Both the position numbers and the translations under genes were made by a program. A DNA stretch of 64,000 bases from assembly GCF_900964775.1 (NCBI RefSeq), contig NC_041820.1, forward strand, positions 19,642,501 through 19,706,500, in the 5' to 3' direction. Source of the stretch: Scleropages formosus. Lineage: Eukaryota > Chordata > Actinopteri > Osteoglossiformes > Osteoglossidae. This document shows, piece by piece, positions 1 through 11,599 of the stretch; the first letter of the stretch is position 1, and each line of letters starts with the position of its first letter. Below the pieces are notes generated by a model, which worked only from the letters and a program-made list of their open reading frames with translations, was not told where the DNA came from and made no database searches.

Positions 1-1368
1 AAACCGAGGGGTTGGAAAAACTGTTGCTACCCTTCTCTCATTTGCCTAAGAAGAAAGCCAGGAAAGCTAGAAAAAGTGTTGGCCAAGGAAGGGGATCAGT
101 GTGCTGGAATCAGTTTCTGTGAAACACAGTCCAGGAGCTATGTAGACTCTGGTGAAGACAATGTTAAGGGAGATGCAGTTTCTCTAGTGGGGACAAAGTC
201 AGAGGTTACTGTTTGCACCAACACTTCTGGTACAAAAGGAGACAGATTCACAGCTGGAAAATGGGGGACTTTTAAGAGACTATTAGGTACAACCAAATAT
301 GCCCCAGAGACCAAAGGAGGTCTTCCACGGCAGGCGCCTCCTTTTGAACCTGAGAAAAGTCCCCATTCACATTTTTCCTTCAGGAATAAATTAGGCACTC
401 TCTTAAAGAACAGAAACAAAAAGCCTTCTCCTTTCTTCCAGGAGAGATTTGTGGAAAGCCATGAATACATAGAGGAGGAGAACATAGTTCTTTCAAACAA
501 GTGTGCTGATGATCTTATGCCAGACACAGCTCATGTTATCCAAGAGGGAGGATATTTGGAGGGGGGGGAAATGTGCAGAGGGCCATGCTCTGAAATGCTG
601 ACTGTGAGCGTGGAGGTAACTGCCATAGCTTTAGGGGGCAAAGAAAGCCGAAACCTCCCAGAACTAAGCATGAGCTCTCTGGAGCCTGAGGATCACACAC
701 CCACTCAAGGTCAGAAGCAAGGTGGAGGAAAATCAGCAGAATATGCAGAGGAAAGACTAGATTCAATTAATGGGATGTTGAGAGTAGTGGATGCTTCAGA
801 GATTGGAGATGCTGCAATACTTGTGCCAAATGATGTATTGTTGGAAGAGAAAAAGGAAACACTGGTTCTAAAGAAAGATCTAATCTCAAATGTACCAGGC
901 AAAACAGACAGGGATTTCAAAGAAGCCCTGCTACAGGAAACGGGACCTGTGACTGATAAATGCAGGGATTTAGTGGCAGAGTCTCATGACTCTGAGGAAT
1001 ATGACAGTGTAACAGAAGTAAACTCCCCTCCAAACAGTACGGCAGGTGAAAGCAGTGTGCAAGATGACTTGCCCTTGAAAAATGTGGAGTTTGACTGTGC
1101 AGTATGTTGTGAGGAAATTAATGGGGCTGTAAAAAACATTAGTGATGCTTCCCCTATAGAGAACCTCCAGTCTGGTGACAGTGGCTACCAGTCAGAGCTC
1201 AGTGCTGAGAAACTTGGTCCTCAATGCAATGAGATGTTACTTAGGCAGACTGCATATAGTCTGGTTCAGGCAGCCATAAAGGCTGCTCTGGATCAGCTTG
1301 AGGGGGAGCTGAAGAACAGTACAGTAAGCACCCACAGAGAGCTGCAAGAGCTTCAGGGTCAGGCTTAA
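1..1368 (+). CDS. akap5: AKAP5-like A-kinase anchoring protein, 3' part of the gene (start lies left of the window)
   Basis: The frame is open from base 1 to a TAA at 1366-1368. It has no ATG until well inside the protein (a GTG stands at 76), so the start lies left of the window. The first visible residues contain a Cys followed by a basic run (SLICLRRKPGK), resembling the palmitoylated, lipid-binding N-terminus of AKAP79/150. Further basic stretches follow (KWGTFKRLLG, NKLGTLLKNRNKK), then a long acidic, low-complexity middle. The last 45 residues hold an amphipathic helix (TAYSLVQAAIKAALDQLEGE) that aligns with the human AKAP5 helix binding PKA regulatory subunit RII. Family role: tethers PKA and other signalling enzymes to the plasma membrane. 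I do not see a clear calcineurin-anchoring PxIxIT motif. Neighbouring ZBTB25 and ZBTB1 support the call, which is otherwise based on the terminal motifs because the middle is poorly conserved. Confidence 0.78.
   Translation, partial: KPRGWKNCCYPSLICLRRKPGKLEKVLAKEGDQCAGISFCETQSRSYVDSGEDNVKGDAVSLVGTKSEVTVCTNTSGTKGDRFTAGKWGTFKRLLGTTKYAPETKGGLPRQAPPFEPEKSPHSHFSFRNKLGTLLKNRNKKPSPFFQERFVESHEYIEEENIVLSNKCADDLMPDTAHVIQEGGYLEGGEMCRGPCSEMLTVSVEVTAIALGGKESRNLPELSMSSLEPEDHTPTQGQKQGGGKSAEYAEERLDSINGMLRVVDASEIGDAAILVPNDVLLEEKKETLVLKKDLISNVPGKTDRDFKEALLQETGPVTDKCRDLVAESHDSEEYDSVTEVNSPPNSTAGESSVQDDLPLKNVEFDCAVCCEEINGAVKNISDASPIENLQSGDSGYQSELSAEKLGPQCNEMLLRQTAYSLVQAAIKAALDQLEGELKNSTVSTHRELQELQGQA
1237..1320 (+). 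other. akap5: PKA RII-binding amphipathic helix of the AKAP5-like protein
   Basis: This segment encodes LLRQTAYSLVQAAIKAALDQ followed by LEGELKNS. Small and aliphatic residues recur every 3-4 positions (A, L, V, A, I, A, L, L), as in RII-anchoring helices. The register matches the human AKAP5 helix (ETASSLVKNAIQLSIEQL, from memory). Confidence 0.7.
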
Positions 1369-1409
1369 ACCTTCTGTGTCCACACCAGGATGATTTGTCC
1401 TGCAGGTTA

Positions 1410-1415
1410 AATAAA
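1410..1415 (+). terminator. Polyadenylation signal AATAAA of the AKAP5-like gene
   Basis: A canonical AATAAA lies 42 bases after the stop codon, giving a very short 3' UTR. Later signals cannot be excluded. Confidence 0.5.
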
Positions 1416-1629
1416 CATCTCCAGAGTTTATCCATTTCTGTTCCCCGGCTCTGAGGACTATCAGACTGGATTAAATTAACTTCAGAATGCCCTGGAACAA
1501 ATCTGTTTTCTTCTGCTTATTATTAGGGACAGTTATGAAAAACCGTGACACACCACTCCAGTTGAATTAATTGGAAGACATCGGATTTTCATAGTCACAG
1601 GATATGTCCCTTTCTGCAAATACCCTTCT

Positions 1630-2376
1630 ATAGACCAATCAGCCACAACATTAAAACCACCTGCCTAATATTCTGTAGGTCCCCCTCATGCTGCCAAAAC
1701 AGCTATGACCTGTCGAGGCATTGACTTCATAAACCTCTGAAGGTGTCCTGTGGTATCTGGCACCAAGATGTTAGCAGCAGATCCTTTAAGTCCTGTAAGT
1801 TGCAAAGTGGGGCTCACGTGCCCATTGTAGACACTTTCGACAGTGGACTGGGGTCAGCATGGGCTCTCTGACCGCTCTGCTCAGCCCCATACGCTGCAAG
1901 CTGCGATGCACTGTGCTTTGACACCTTTCCGACATGGCCAGCATTAAGGTTCTCAGCAGTTTGTGCTACAGTAGCTCTTCTGTGGGATTGAAACAGATGG
2001 GCTAGCCTTCACTCTCCACGGGCATCAATGAGCCTTGGGCGCCCATGACCCTGTTGCCGGTTCACCGGTTGTCCTTCCTTGGACCACTTTTGGTAGGTAC
2101 TAACCACTGCATCCTGGGAACACCCCACAAGACCTGCAGTTTTGGAGATGCTCTGACCGTGTCATCTAGCCATCACAATTTGGCCTGTGTCAAAGTCGTT
2201 CAGATCACTACGCTTGCCCATTTTTCCTGGTTTCAATACATGAAATTCAAGAACGGACCATTCACTCGCTGCCTAATATATCCCACCCCTTAACAAGTGC
2301 TATTGTAACGAATCAATAATCAATGTTACTCACTTCACCTGTGAGTGGTTTTAATGCTGTGGCTGATTGGTGTATA
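1630..2376. mobile_element. Non-autonomous DNA transposon with about 30-bp terminal inverted repeats
   Basis: The left end reads ACCAATCAGCCACAACATTA and the right end is its near-perfect reverse complement, giving about 28 of 30 matching bases over the full repeat. TA dinucleotides flank both ends, consistent with a TA target-site duplication. The interior is about 690 bp; one 82-codon reading frame lies inside it and is not a transposase I recognise. Similar elements are common in teleost genomes. The superfamily is not assigned. Confidence 0.75.
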
Positions 2377-2399
2377 TTTAAACAAAAAAAGGATTTCTT

Positions 2400-4490
2400 T
2401 TAAATTTGTTTGTTTTGGTTGAATTTGAAGTAAAACTGTAGATAGAAAATGAAATATGTGCATGAGCTCACTGTAGTCTATTATTCTACAGTTTCACTCA
2501 AGGTGATTCAGTGTGACAAGGAAAGATTATATGCTGCACAACAAAATGTTTAGAATTAATTCTGTTTTTACAATGAAAGTTTTAGTTCCCACATTCCCAC
2601 ATGAAGAAGCACTTGTGCTTTGCAGCAAGTCTCCTTTACATTCAGCATTTTAGTATGACTTTCTACACGGCAGGCGTATGACCTCCTCCTCTCTGCTAAA
2701 TAAACCCAAGTATCAGACACCTAAGTGATGAAATATTTTTTTATGTGCTCTTTTGGATTGTCTGTCCACCGCAGTGATTATTTTATTCCACAGGACTCAG
2801 AGCCTCTCCATTAAGTTGTTATAAGAAATAATATTAGGCATTGAATTGTAAGGCCCCATTCTGATTTTTAGGCAATTTTCTGTCCCTTCCCACCACACTT
2901 TGTTCAGTTTTAATATCACTGGTTCACTATTGATTGGTCCATCCATTTTTTTTTGCCATTTTAAATAATATCCATGGCATTTACAGTCTCAGTGTCAGTA
3001 ATGTCTGTGTGGCAAGCAATGCTACAGTTCTTGACTGTCCTGCAGGCTCAGTGGTGTGGGCAGATTGACCTTGAGTGAAGCCAGTGAATGGGACTGCAGG
3101 CTACCTCTACTTTGATTGGTAGCAATCTTTTTCCAGGCTTTGGCTTTCTAGATATGGAATAGAGCATAATAGACAGTAGTTATGAGCTGGCACTCACACA
3201 CATATTTTTAAAATTGACAAAGTTTTACACATGATATCAGTGCCAAACTATAAGCTCTGCTGGAGAAGATCTTGAACAATGGCCTTACTCAAAAGGCAAA
3301 ATGACAAAACCTTTCTTGAAACTCAGTTTCTTAACTACTATGGGGCCAGTGTTGTGATAAAGTATATAAAAGGTCTAAATGAATAACAGGATTCATTTAA
3401 TCTAGTGCTCCGGAGAAATGGAAAAACAGAACTAACAGAAATGTCAAATAAAGCAGCATCTTTACACAACTACTCAGGAGTTCACCAGTAAGCACATAAC
3501 AGTGTCGACCACAGGTCATTAGATAAAAGCACTGACAGAGGAAAGGCGGGTTGTTCCTAACATCACAACCTCTCTCTGTCTTCTTCTTGGCTCTCTTTTT
3601 CAAAACAGGCCTTTGATAGTCCCCAACTTGCTGCACCTTGTGCCCACTTCCTCCTAGCAAGCCGATTTTCCGTCCAGACAGGAAGTGGGTGTGGTGAGGC
3701 TTCAGGCTACCTCAGTCTGTTTCATATTTTTGATGGATAGCAAAGTCCAGTAACCATTTACTCTCTGCAGCAATGCATGACTGGCACATTAGCTGTCATC
3801 TCCTGCAGTGTGTCTGATACTGGAAGCCAGATCAAACTGATGATGGGCTTTGTTTTTAATTGTACCTTAATTTGTTTTTAATGTACCTTATTTATTTTTA
3901 CATTTTTTCGCCTCATTGACTTCCATTCACTTAGTATGTGAACAAGTATTTAACACTTGTGACTGCAGAGGTCTTGTTTCCATGGCAATGAATCAGCTCA
4001 AATGCAGACAAAACCATTATACCTGTCAATTTCATATAAACTAGCAGTAGTACAGACCTTTACTCTTGGAGCTTACTTCAGGAACCATACAGTCCTGTCA
4101 AAAATGCAGGGGGTTCCAGGAATAGTATGGTTCTTTTTGCAGATTGGCGTGCCAGATTATAGGATGTGCGATGGACATTGGACATCTTTGATAACAGACA
4201 AAAAATTACAATTTCCCTGACCATCTGCCATTATTTTAGCCTCCCATTAAAATTTTTTGCACAGACCATCCATCAGAGGCAAAAAAATTATACTTGTGTA
4301 AGACTGAGCTCCTTCTTATCCCTATCTCTGTTTCACCTATTGTGAGCTTACAATCAGCAAGGACCTCATGACCATGACGTCCACCACAATAACCAAGAAC
4401 CTGGACATCATCTAAGACAAGCACCTGGACCAGTACTAACACAAAGCTGTAGTTAGCAGATCTGCTCCTTCCTTACTGTTAGGATAATGT
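2400..4490. other. Intergenic DNA between AKAP5-like and ZBTB25, no gene seen
   Basis: AT-rich sequence with short chance reading frames and no recognisable domain. The longest minus-strand frame (3397-3660, 87 codons) has no splice or promoter context that I can support. Confidence 0.5.
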
Positions 4491-4499
4491 TGCTCGGAT

Positions 4500-4690
4500 T
4501 ACTCAAGCTCCTTCAAACCCGAAACCGTCAGCACATGTTTCCTGACCACAACAGCTCATTCAAAATGCTGCTGCATGACTTAGCTAAGCATTCCCATGTC
4601 AAATCTCTGTTGGTCTCCCTTCACTAGCTACCCATAAAAGCTCAGATCAAGTTAAAAACCCCTCATATTAACGTTCTGGGTTTCCAGGGG
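4500..4690 (+). mobile_element. 3' fragment of an L2-like LINE
   Basis: The plus strand translates to pieces such as HNSSFKMLLHDL and LLVSLH.LPIKAQIKLKTP. These match the conserved C-terminal end of fish L2/CR1-group LINE ORF2 (the usual 'IQNAAARL ... LHWLPVKSRIKFK' region). It is short, broken by stops and non-functional. Confidence 0.55.
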
Positions 4691-4699
4691 AGCAGCCCA

Positions 4700-5300
4700 G
4701 TACTTTTTACAAATGTTCCGTTAATCGCCCTGTCTTGATCTGGGCGTTCTGAATCTTCAGGTTCACCGATTGTCCTTTCTGAGATGCCATGAAGTAGGAT
4801 ATTTGTGCCATTTTACCCCTTGACTACAGTGGGAAACCATTGACTCCACTGACCTGCCTAGTATTTTTATACATGTTGCTAAACTAGTGAGCACTTTACA
4901 TGTCTTCTTATGGTACACTACAAGTCACTTGTCTCTTGATTATTTACAACTGTGTTAACATACTGATTTTTGTAAGGAAGTGAATAGTGAATATGGACCT
5001 TACAATGACCAGCTTGCTAATGTACACCAGCGTTCAGGTTGTCTGCCCACTGGTGGCCTATGTGAAGTGAGTCTGCTTTTAATTCTTTGCACTTTCTGTA
5101 TCAGTTTCAGTGTAATGTCTCATTTTTTAATGTATGTATTGTATCTGAATGTGTTCAAGCTGCCTTGAAGAAAAAAAAATCTGTGAAGTGAATAAATGTA
5201 AATATAAGCAACACATCTTTTTTGGTTTTGAACAGCCCTCTAGTGGTCAGAAGATGCATAGATAGGATAAGGCTCAAGCATTCTTCTGTATTTTTGGGAT
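4700..5300. other. Intergenic AT-rich DNA, no gene seen
   Basis: Only short frames without recognisable similarity. Confidence 0.4.
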
Positions 5301-5339
5301 ATGACATAAATGTATTTTATATAGTGCATATAAAAGCAG

Positions 5340-6470
5340 CAATTTACAATAAAAAGACATAAAACCACAATAATAAAACTAATTTGGATAATCAAAGTTA
5401 CAACAACAAGACATCAAAAAAGACAAAATAATACAAAGACAAAGAAGGCGTGCTCAATTGTGCCGTTTGAAGGCAGTTCTAAAGATGTAAGTCTTAATCT
5501 ACTCAGAAGTTTTTAAGAGCAGAAGAATCCACAATACTCTTGGGTAGCACACAATAGCAGTTTGGGGGCAGAGCAGGAGAAAGCCTCGTCTCCCACAGAG
5601 TGTAGAGTTTGAGGAGCCTGTAAAATTCCAGAGTCACATGAACGAAAATTGCGAGATGTGAAATAGTTTGACAGAAGTTTGCCAAGGTACAGAGGTGTCA
5701 ATCCTTGTAAAGCTCCATAGGTAAGAATGACGATTTTGAGGTCGACCGGAACCCTAGGAAGCCAGTGTCTCCTCATGTGACGTGGTCATTTACATGGGAC
5801 TTGGTGCGCATTCTATCTGCTGACTTTTGAACATACTGGAGCGTGTTTAAGGTATATCTTAAGGCTTCAGCAATGAATTACAGGTGTCTGTCCCAGAGAA
5901 AACAAATATTAAATTGCCTTTCAACAACAGAAAAAAGGTAACATGGGACACTGGCTGTGTTTCTTGGGTGAAAAAAATATATTTTAACAGTGCTGCCCAC
6001 AGGTGGATCAGAATTAAGGCCAGCATTACATACTACTCCTATGCTTTTTAATTTTGATTGAAACTGAATTACTACAATATTTATGCATGTGGATCCAACA
6101 TTTACCTGGTGAAAGTGAAGGGGGATGCCAAGAAGCATAATCCAAGTCTTGTCACAGTGTAGATGTAGAAAGTTTTGAGCCATCCAGGGTATAGTATTAG
6201 AAATGCACCTAGGGGTGGTTGAGACAGCTACAGAATCAGGTTGGATGGAAATTTGAGCATCAGCATAGAAATGATACCTCAACTCAGGAAAATGAGTTAA
6301 TATGTTACCAAATGAGAACATGTATACGTTAAATAGCAAAGTGCCCAGTATTGCGCCTTGAGGAACACCAAACTTCACAACTTCAGAAATGAAAATACTG
6401 TATTGACAGAAATGTGAAAGCAGCAGCAACAGTGAGTGGAATTGGACGTGAACCATTTAAGTGCAGTATT
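5340..6470 (-). mobile_element. Decayed L2/CR1-group LINE, reverse transcriptase C-terminal half
   Basis: Minus-strand frame 5878-6456 contains FGVPQGAILGTLLFNVYM and a later FYADAQISI, the reverse-transcriptase blocks usually written GVPQGSVLGPLLF and YADDTQ. The second Asp of YADD has become Ala. Continuing 3', frame 5513-5776 contains HWLPRVPVDLKIVILTYGAL and LTPLYLGKLLSNY, the conserved ORF2 C-terminus. The pieces lie in order on one strand but in different frames, with the 5' half absent: an old, 5'-truncated insertion. It supplies the longest frame in this region and should not be annotated as a host gene. Confidence 0.85.
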
Positions 6471-6479
6471 TTAAATTGC

Positions 6480-7030
6480 AAAGACTGTTTCAAGATGGGA
6501 AGTAAAATGACAGTTACTGTGAAAAGCAGTGCAGATGTCTAGGAGAAGCAGAACGGAAAGAACCAAAATCAGTAACCATCAATAGGCCATTAGTAGCATT
6601 TACACAGGCAATTCCTGTGCTGTGTAAGCTGGCTGAAGCCAGATTGAAATTGCTCAAGCAGATTTTTGCAAAAAAGGGCAAGTTTGAGATAGCACTGTAT
6701 TTTTTAGGTTATTTGGGGCCATACTTGTTTTTCGGATATGGGTTTGACTTACGCAGTGTTCGAGAACAAAGGGGCTAAGAGCTGAAAAGCAGGACTGAAA
6801 CAGAAGAGAAGGGTTAGCACCTAATGGTGTTTTATACACGTTGTCAATATCTTTCCAGTGCCTTGTTTCCTTCCATTCATTGTCTCTAATGCTTATCAAG
6901 TTCTGGGTCACAGTGCTCCAGAGCCTATCCCAAAAACACAAGGTACAAAAAGAGGTAGGGTACAACCTGGAGAGCAGTGCATCACAGGGCAGCCACACTC
7001 TTGCACACGCTACGGGTCGAGTCATCAATC
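6480..7030. other. Unassigned sequence, probably old repeat
   Basis: Around 6900-7010 there are worn matches to phrases typical of fish SINEs (for example GCATCACAGGGCAGCC). No gene seen. Confidence 0.35.
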
Positions 7031-7039
7031 CACCTGAAA

Positions 7040-7155
7040 TCTGTGGCTTTGGAGTGTGAGAGGAAACTTTAGCACTCAGAAGAAACCCATGTGAACACGA
7101 GGAGAACATATGACCTCCACACAAAGCTACATACTACACCACCGTGGCACCCTGC
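7040..7155 (-). repeat. Old, truncated SINE of the 'CTCCCACAGTCCAAAG' type (family 3)
   Basis: On the minus strand this reads as a diverged version of the block containing 'catgttctcc', 'gggtttcct' and 'cctcccacagtccaaag', seen better preserved at 33070 and 34079. Confidence 0.45.
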
Positions 7156-7159
7156 CTTG

Positions 7160-8240
7160 TTTCCTGTCTGGGACTAATTATTCAGAATATCATACATAAT
7201 GTTTATGGCTTCGATAAGCCTACATTTTTTTTTTAATTTACAGATCTTTCAATTTGCTTTGACAAAAAATAGAAATTGTGGAAAACCAAATATAAAAAAA
7301 TCTCTTGACAACTTCCCATAAATATATATATCAAAAGTCTGGAAAAACATTTTATTTACAAATGACTTTTTTTCTAAATATTCTTCAAATGAACACGCAT
7401 TAATATGATAAAGAAAAAGAAATGTCTCTTACTGCACTGTAAAGGTTACCGAAAAATTGCAATATATAAACCATTAACCAGAATAGACAGGGTGGATTGT
7501 AAAATGAGAGACTGTTGGAAGCCAAAAATACAATTTCCACTTATGCTGTTAATTACAGAGTTGGAGGATAAATAATTGCAACCATGTGCAACGAATGTAT
7601 TTAAAATTTTTCTTGTTAACGCAAATAGCTTTACAATAAAATACTGCAGTTCAGTTTTTCTCTGCCTCGTGTTAGTAGCTTGAACTGTCATCACCAACAC
7701 AAAGCTGCGTGTAAAAGCACATTTTATGCTGATTGCCAGAACTAATGTCTGCCAATATTAAGTAAAACTTGGTATTTTTATTTTCCTGTTATAAATAAGC
7801 CCATGTCCTTCCCATCTCACCATGCACATATCCATCAAATTTAAATTTATAGAATCTTATTAAAGCTTATATTGTTTCTTTATAATTTATTTTCCATCTG
7901 CAGTTGTATGCAAAAAATAAATTTTAAAAAATGTGCTCATTAAAGATTTCTTATCACAAATTGTAGTCTATCTTCATCATTACTATAAAATTTAAAAATT
8001 GGAGTATCAAAAGAATAAGTCATTCATTATTGCATTAACTGGAATTTTATTGTTATTTTTCATACTGTGTTTTCTAATTAATTGTGGATGATAAATATAC
8101 TGTTTTAAAATATTTTACAGTCAGTGGCCTATATGATATGACAGTGGACTTGGTTGATATGATGGGGAAGTATTCTGTTCTCATTGTCACAATGTATTTC
8201 AGTGGATTCTCATTATGATTTAAATGTAAACTCCATTAGG
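7160..8240. other. AT-rich DNA downstream of ZBTB25, possibly distal 3' UTR
   Basis: Very AT-rich, with several TTTATT (AATAAA on the minus strand) sites, any of which could end ZBTB25 transcripts. No coding signal. Confidence 0.4.
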
Positions 8241-8242
8241 AC

Positions 8243-9026
8243 TTAATTGCAAACATGGTGTTGCAATACTGGAGTCTGAATCTTTACAGAATCTTGTCTA
8301 TAAAATTTTGTCTGTATTCTCCACGTTACTGAGTTCCAGTCCTTGCAACTGGGGGAAGAAAAAAAAAAAAAAAAACTGAACAAAAATAAGAATAAAACTT
8401 GAATTACAACTGTATAGAGAGGGAAAAAATGGCCAAAAAAGTTGTCGTGCATTTCATTATGACGCTAATAATTTCACAATGAAACACATCCTCTGTTGTC
8501 CCATGCTGAAAATGAGATTTGCCCAATGACTGAACGAAAAACAAAATTCCACATGAGGTTCAGTCACAAGAATGGAGAGAATATCTATAGTACCTTGTAG
8601 TATGTCAGCATACCGCAGTTAAAAAAAAATAAGAACCAGCGTCATGAATAAAAAAGACTCGACTCTGCCAGTGTTGCTCGTTGAGATAGCTGAGCATCTC
8701 AGAAGTGTAAAAAAATACCAGTCAGTGTCCCTGCATCCGAATGCATTCTAATTCATCAAACCAACAGCCTAAATGAGCTGAATAAAGGAGTGACGATGAC
8801 ACGAGCTCTTTACACCACTATTTTACAACTGTGTGGACGTACACTGCGCAAATGACTAGATTCACAAATACTGGAACGAACAACACGGCATTATGGGAAG
8901 CAGACACATGTCGGGGTGTGGAGCTCACATGACAGATAGCGGGGTGGGGGGGTCTAGACAAAGGACGCGTAAAAGGGAATGTCTGAAGGAGGCCTATGGC
9001 CTGTCCCAGTTTTTTGTTCATTCGTT
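8243..9026 (-). other. zbtb25: Probable ZBTB25 3' UTR
   Basis: This follows directly after the ZBTB25 stop on the minus strand, has no competing gene, and contains A/T runs (poly-A at about 8352-8373). The exact 3' end cannot be placed. Confidence 0.45.
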
Positions 9027-11584
9027 CTATTCCACGACAACGGTGTCGATGCTCTCCTGGGAGATTTCTGAGTCGAGCGAGTAGCAGGAGCTGACGTTGT
9101 CCTGAGCGTCCCTGGCGCCCTCCTCGGCGGCGAACTCGCCCGGGCTCTCGCAGAAGTGCTGCGAAGCCTGAATCAGCTGGCTGCACAGGTGGTTGTAGCG
9201 GTGGTAGCGGGCGTGCTTTCCCGTGTGTGTGTACATGTGTTCCTGCAGCTGGCTCTTCTGGGCGAAACGCAGACTGCAGATGGCGCACGCGATCTTGCGC
9301 TTCCGCGAATTGCCGCCGCCGCCGCCGCCGCCGCCCTTCAGCTCCGCCGCTAGCTCCTCGGACAGGGCCTGGCTACGCCGCAGCGCCTCCTCCAGGCTGC
9401 CTGCCTCTGGCTGTTCGGGCCCCCCGGGGCTCTTCCGCAGCAGAAAGCCCTGCTGGAGGCGTCGTTCGTCCGGGCCCTCCAGCTCCTCACCCCCGGACCT
9501 GGGGACCTCCCCGACGTGGCTGTTCTCCAGGACGGCGCCAGGCATGCCGAAAGGCAGCGATCCAGCCGCGTGGCTCAGGAGGTGCTCTCGCAGACCCTGC
9601 CGGGAGCCACATCGCTCCCCGCAGAGGTGGCAGAAGAGAACGCGGGGGCTCTCCTGGCTCGGGGACGGGGAACCGGCCTGGGACTTGGGCGCCACCTCCG
9701 TTTCCATCTTCTCCTGCTTTATCCTCACCGGCGCGCCGGACGCCTCAGAGTCCTCCCGAGAGGCTGCGGACGGTGAGCGGTGGAGGCTGGCCGGCGGTCT
9801 GACCGAGGCCGCCCCTTCTGGGCCTACGGCCAGCGGCGGCTGAGTTGGAGGTCTCTCGCCCTGGCTGGTGGAACGTGGCTCCTCCGGACCCCGCACCTGG
9901 CCCTCCTTCAGACTCAGGCGCTCCTTGGTGGCCGACTGGGATGAGATCTGGATGCCATAGAGGTTGGACATCTTGGTGGTGTCTGAGTCCGGTCCACCCT
10001 CGCCGCTGCTTCGACACAGCTGGTAGGCATGCAGGAACTTGATGCCCTCTTGCAAGCGGCTCTGGTCCACCTGCTGCTTGGGACCCATGCCCGTGTACAT
10101 GATGTGAAGCAGGTAGCTGAAGATGTCCGGCTGGATGTCTGTCGGCTGGATCTTAATGCACTCGCTGCGTGGGGGGACAGTCGGTAGCACAGAGCTTTTG
10201 ACAAAAGCTGACTGTCGTGCTCGTGAAAAACTAACAGTGCCTTGTGAGGAGGGTTTCACATCTCTCAAATACTCTACATTCTGCTCATAGCTTATGCTGA
10301 AACACTGTCTGATGAAATGTTACACTACTGAGTGTACAGTACACTGGTACACCCAAATGGCAGGAAGATGGGACTGGATTAAATCAACTGGCTAACAATA
10401 TGACACTTGAGTTGTGCATGTTTATAGGATGAATCAGCCAACAATGAACACTGAATCAGAGCCTGTGTACATTTTATTTTCAGTGATTCTAGTTTTTGAT
10501 TAAATTTAATCACAACTACATTGCACTCATAATGTAATAATACCGGTAATGGGCAGCTGGTAGAATAGTGGTTAGCGTTGTGACCTTTGGGCCCAAAGGT
10601 AGCAGGTTTGAGTCTCACCTCCAGCTGTAGTACCCTTGAGCAAGGTACTTACCCTAAATTTCTCCAGTAAAAATGACCCAGCTGTATAAATGGGTAAGAA
10701 ATTGTAAGTCACTTTGGAGAAAATAATTATTAAATGTAATAAATTAGATTAAAACATGTCTTGCAGTGTATGTTTTAATTATTATGTATATTATATACTT
10801 CCTAGACTTTTGCAGAACCTACCAAGAAAACAGATAAGCTAAATCAGCATGCTTCTATTATACTTTTATTGTTTGTATCGATAATTATTCAAACCGAAAG
10901 TGGCCAAATGCTGACAAACGCAGCACATGCTTATGAGATGAATCAGGCGAAAATCTACATTAAATAGGATATTTTCTTACTTTCGGTCATTTTAAAAAGG
11001 ACTATTTTGTTTCAAGTAATAAATTGTCCAGGATATTCCCTGCTTTGCACACTATCATTCCAGGAAAGGCTCTGAACCTACAACTCTGGACTGGACAAGT
11101 GGCTGATTAAAATGGGATGAACTGAAGGCATTTAGAGTATTTTTGTACCTATTATAGCCTCTGCTGAGTTTTTATAGAGACTAAGGAGGAGATAAACTGA
11201 GGGATGCTTTTCTTGATTACACAAGAATAAATGGAGTTATGAACATACTTCTGATACCAATTGTGTCTGGATGTTGCGGACCCTGTGCAATTATGTAAGG
11301 AACACATGTTCTATAGAGATATTGTATATAATGATATTTATCTTCATCTTTATCCAGTTAAACTTATGACTGCAAAGTAACAGACACTGAAGAGTTAACT
11401 AGGTTTCTGACCTGGACTGGTGGATGAAGATCATCTTGAAGTAATTAGAGAAAGCAGCCAGAACAGCACGGTGGGCCTTGAAGTAGACGTTACCGATAGC
11501 GACGGTGCAGTCACAAAGGAAGCCAAACTCCCTCTGAACGTTCAGCTGCTGGAGGAGGAACAGGCTGTGGCTGGATACTTCCAT
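9027..11584 (-). CDS. zbtb25: ZBTB25, BTB/POZ and C2H2 zinc-finger transcription factor
   Basis: There are two coding exons on the minus strand. Exon A, 11584-11412, starts [20 protein letters not shown]. It ends at donor AG|GTCAGA; exon B, 10164-9027, begins after acceptor CCACGCAG. The junction gives [19 protein letters not shown], matching human ZBTB25. The product is 436 residues, against about 435 in human. The BTB domain spans about residues 12-100 and is split by the intron at residue 58. There is a SUMO-like site at K207 (VRIKQEKME), two C2H2 fingers at about 236-256 and 351-371, an eight-glycine tract at 335-342, a basic SRKRK just before finger 2, and the conserved tail (SIDTVVVE). 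It is a nuclear DNA-binding regulator, probably a repressor. It lies divergently to its paralogue ZBTB1. Exon B is far more GC-rich than the flanking DNA. Confidence 0.96.
9312..9335 (-). repeat. zbtb25: (GGC)8 codon repeat encoding poly-Gly in ZBTB25
   Basis: Eight consecutive glycine codons, (GCC)n on the plus strand, sit between the linker and the second zinc finger. Human ZBTB25, as I recall it, lacks this tract. Confidence 0.85.
10548..10750 (+). repeat. tRNA-derived SINE, family 1 (ZBTB25 intron)
   Basis: The head resembles a tRNA-like pol III promoter (AGAATAGTGGTTAGCG, then box B GCAGGTTTGAGTCTCAC). The body reads 'gtagtacccttgagcaagg' and 'cccagctgtataaatgggta'. The tail 'ctttggagaaaa...aaatgtaataaa' resembles the 3' tail of L2-type LINEs. 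Further copies lie at 19783, 24583, 28388, 32765, 43226, 45300 and 47548. Confidence 0.8.
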
Positions 11585-11599
11585 GGTGCCCTCTCGACC

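Noticed and set aside
2045-2293. 82-codon frame inside the TIR element as a transposase
   Set aside because: Too short and without a DDE-type or DNA-binding motif; similar frames are expected by chance.
5878-6456. 192-codon minus-strand frame as a host gene
   Set aside because: It is reverse-transcriptase sequence of a decayed LINE.
9223-9843. Plus-strand frames of about 190-206 codons opposite ZBTB25
   Set aside because: Antisense shadow of the GC-rich ZBTB25 exon, including the (GCC)n repeat read as poly-Pro or poly-Arg.
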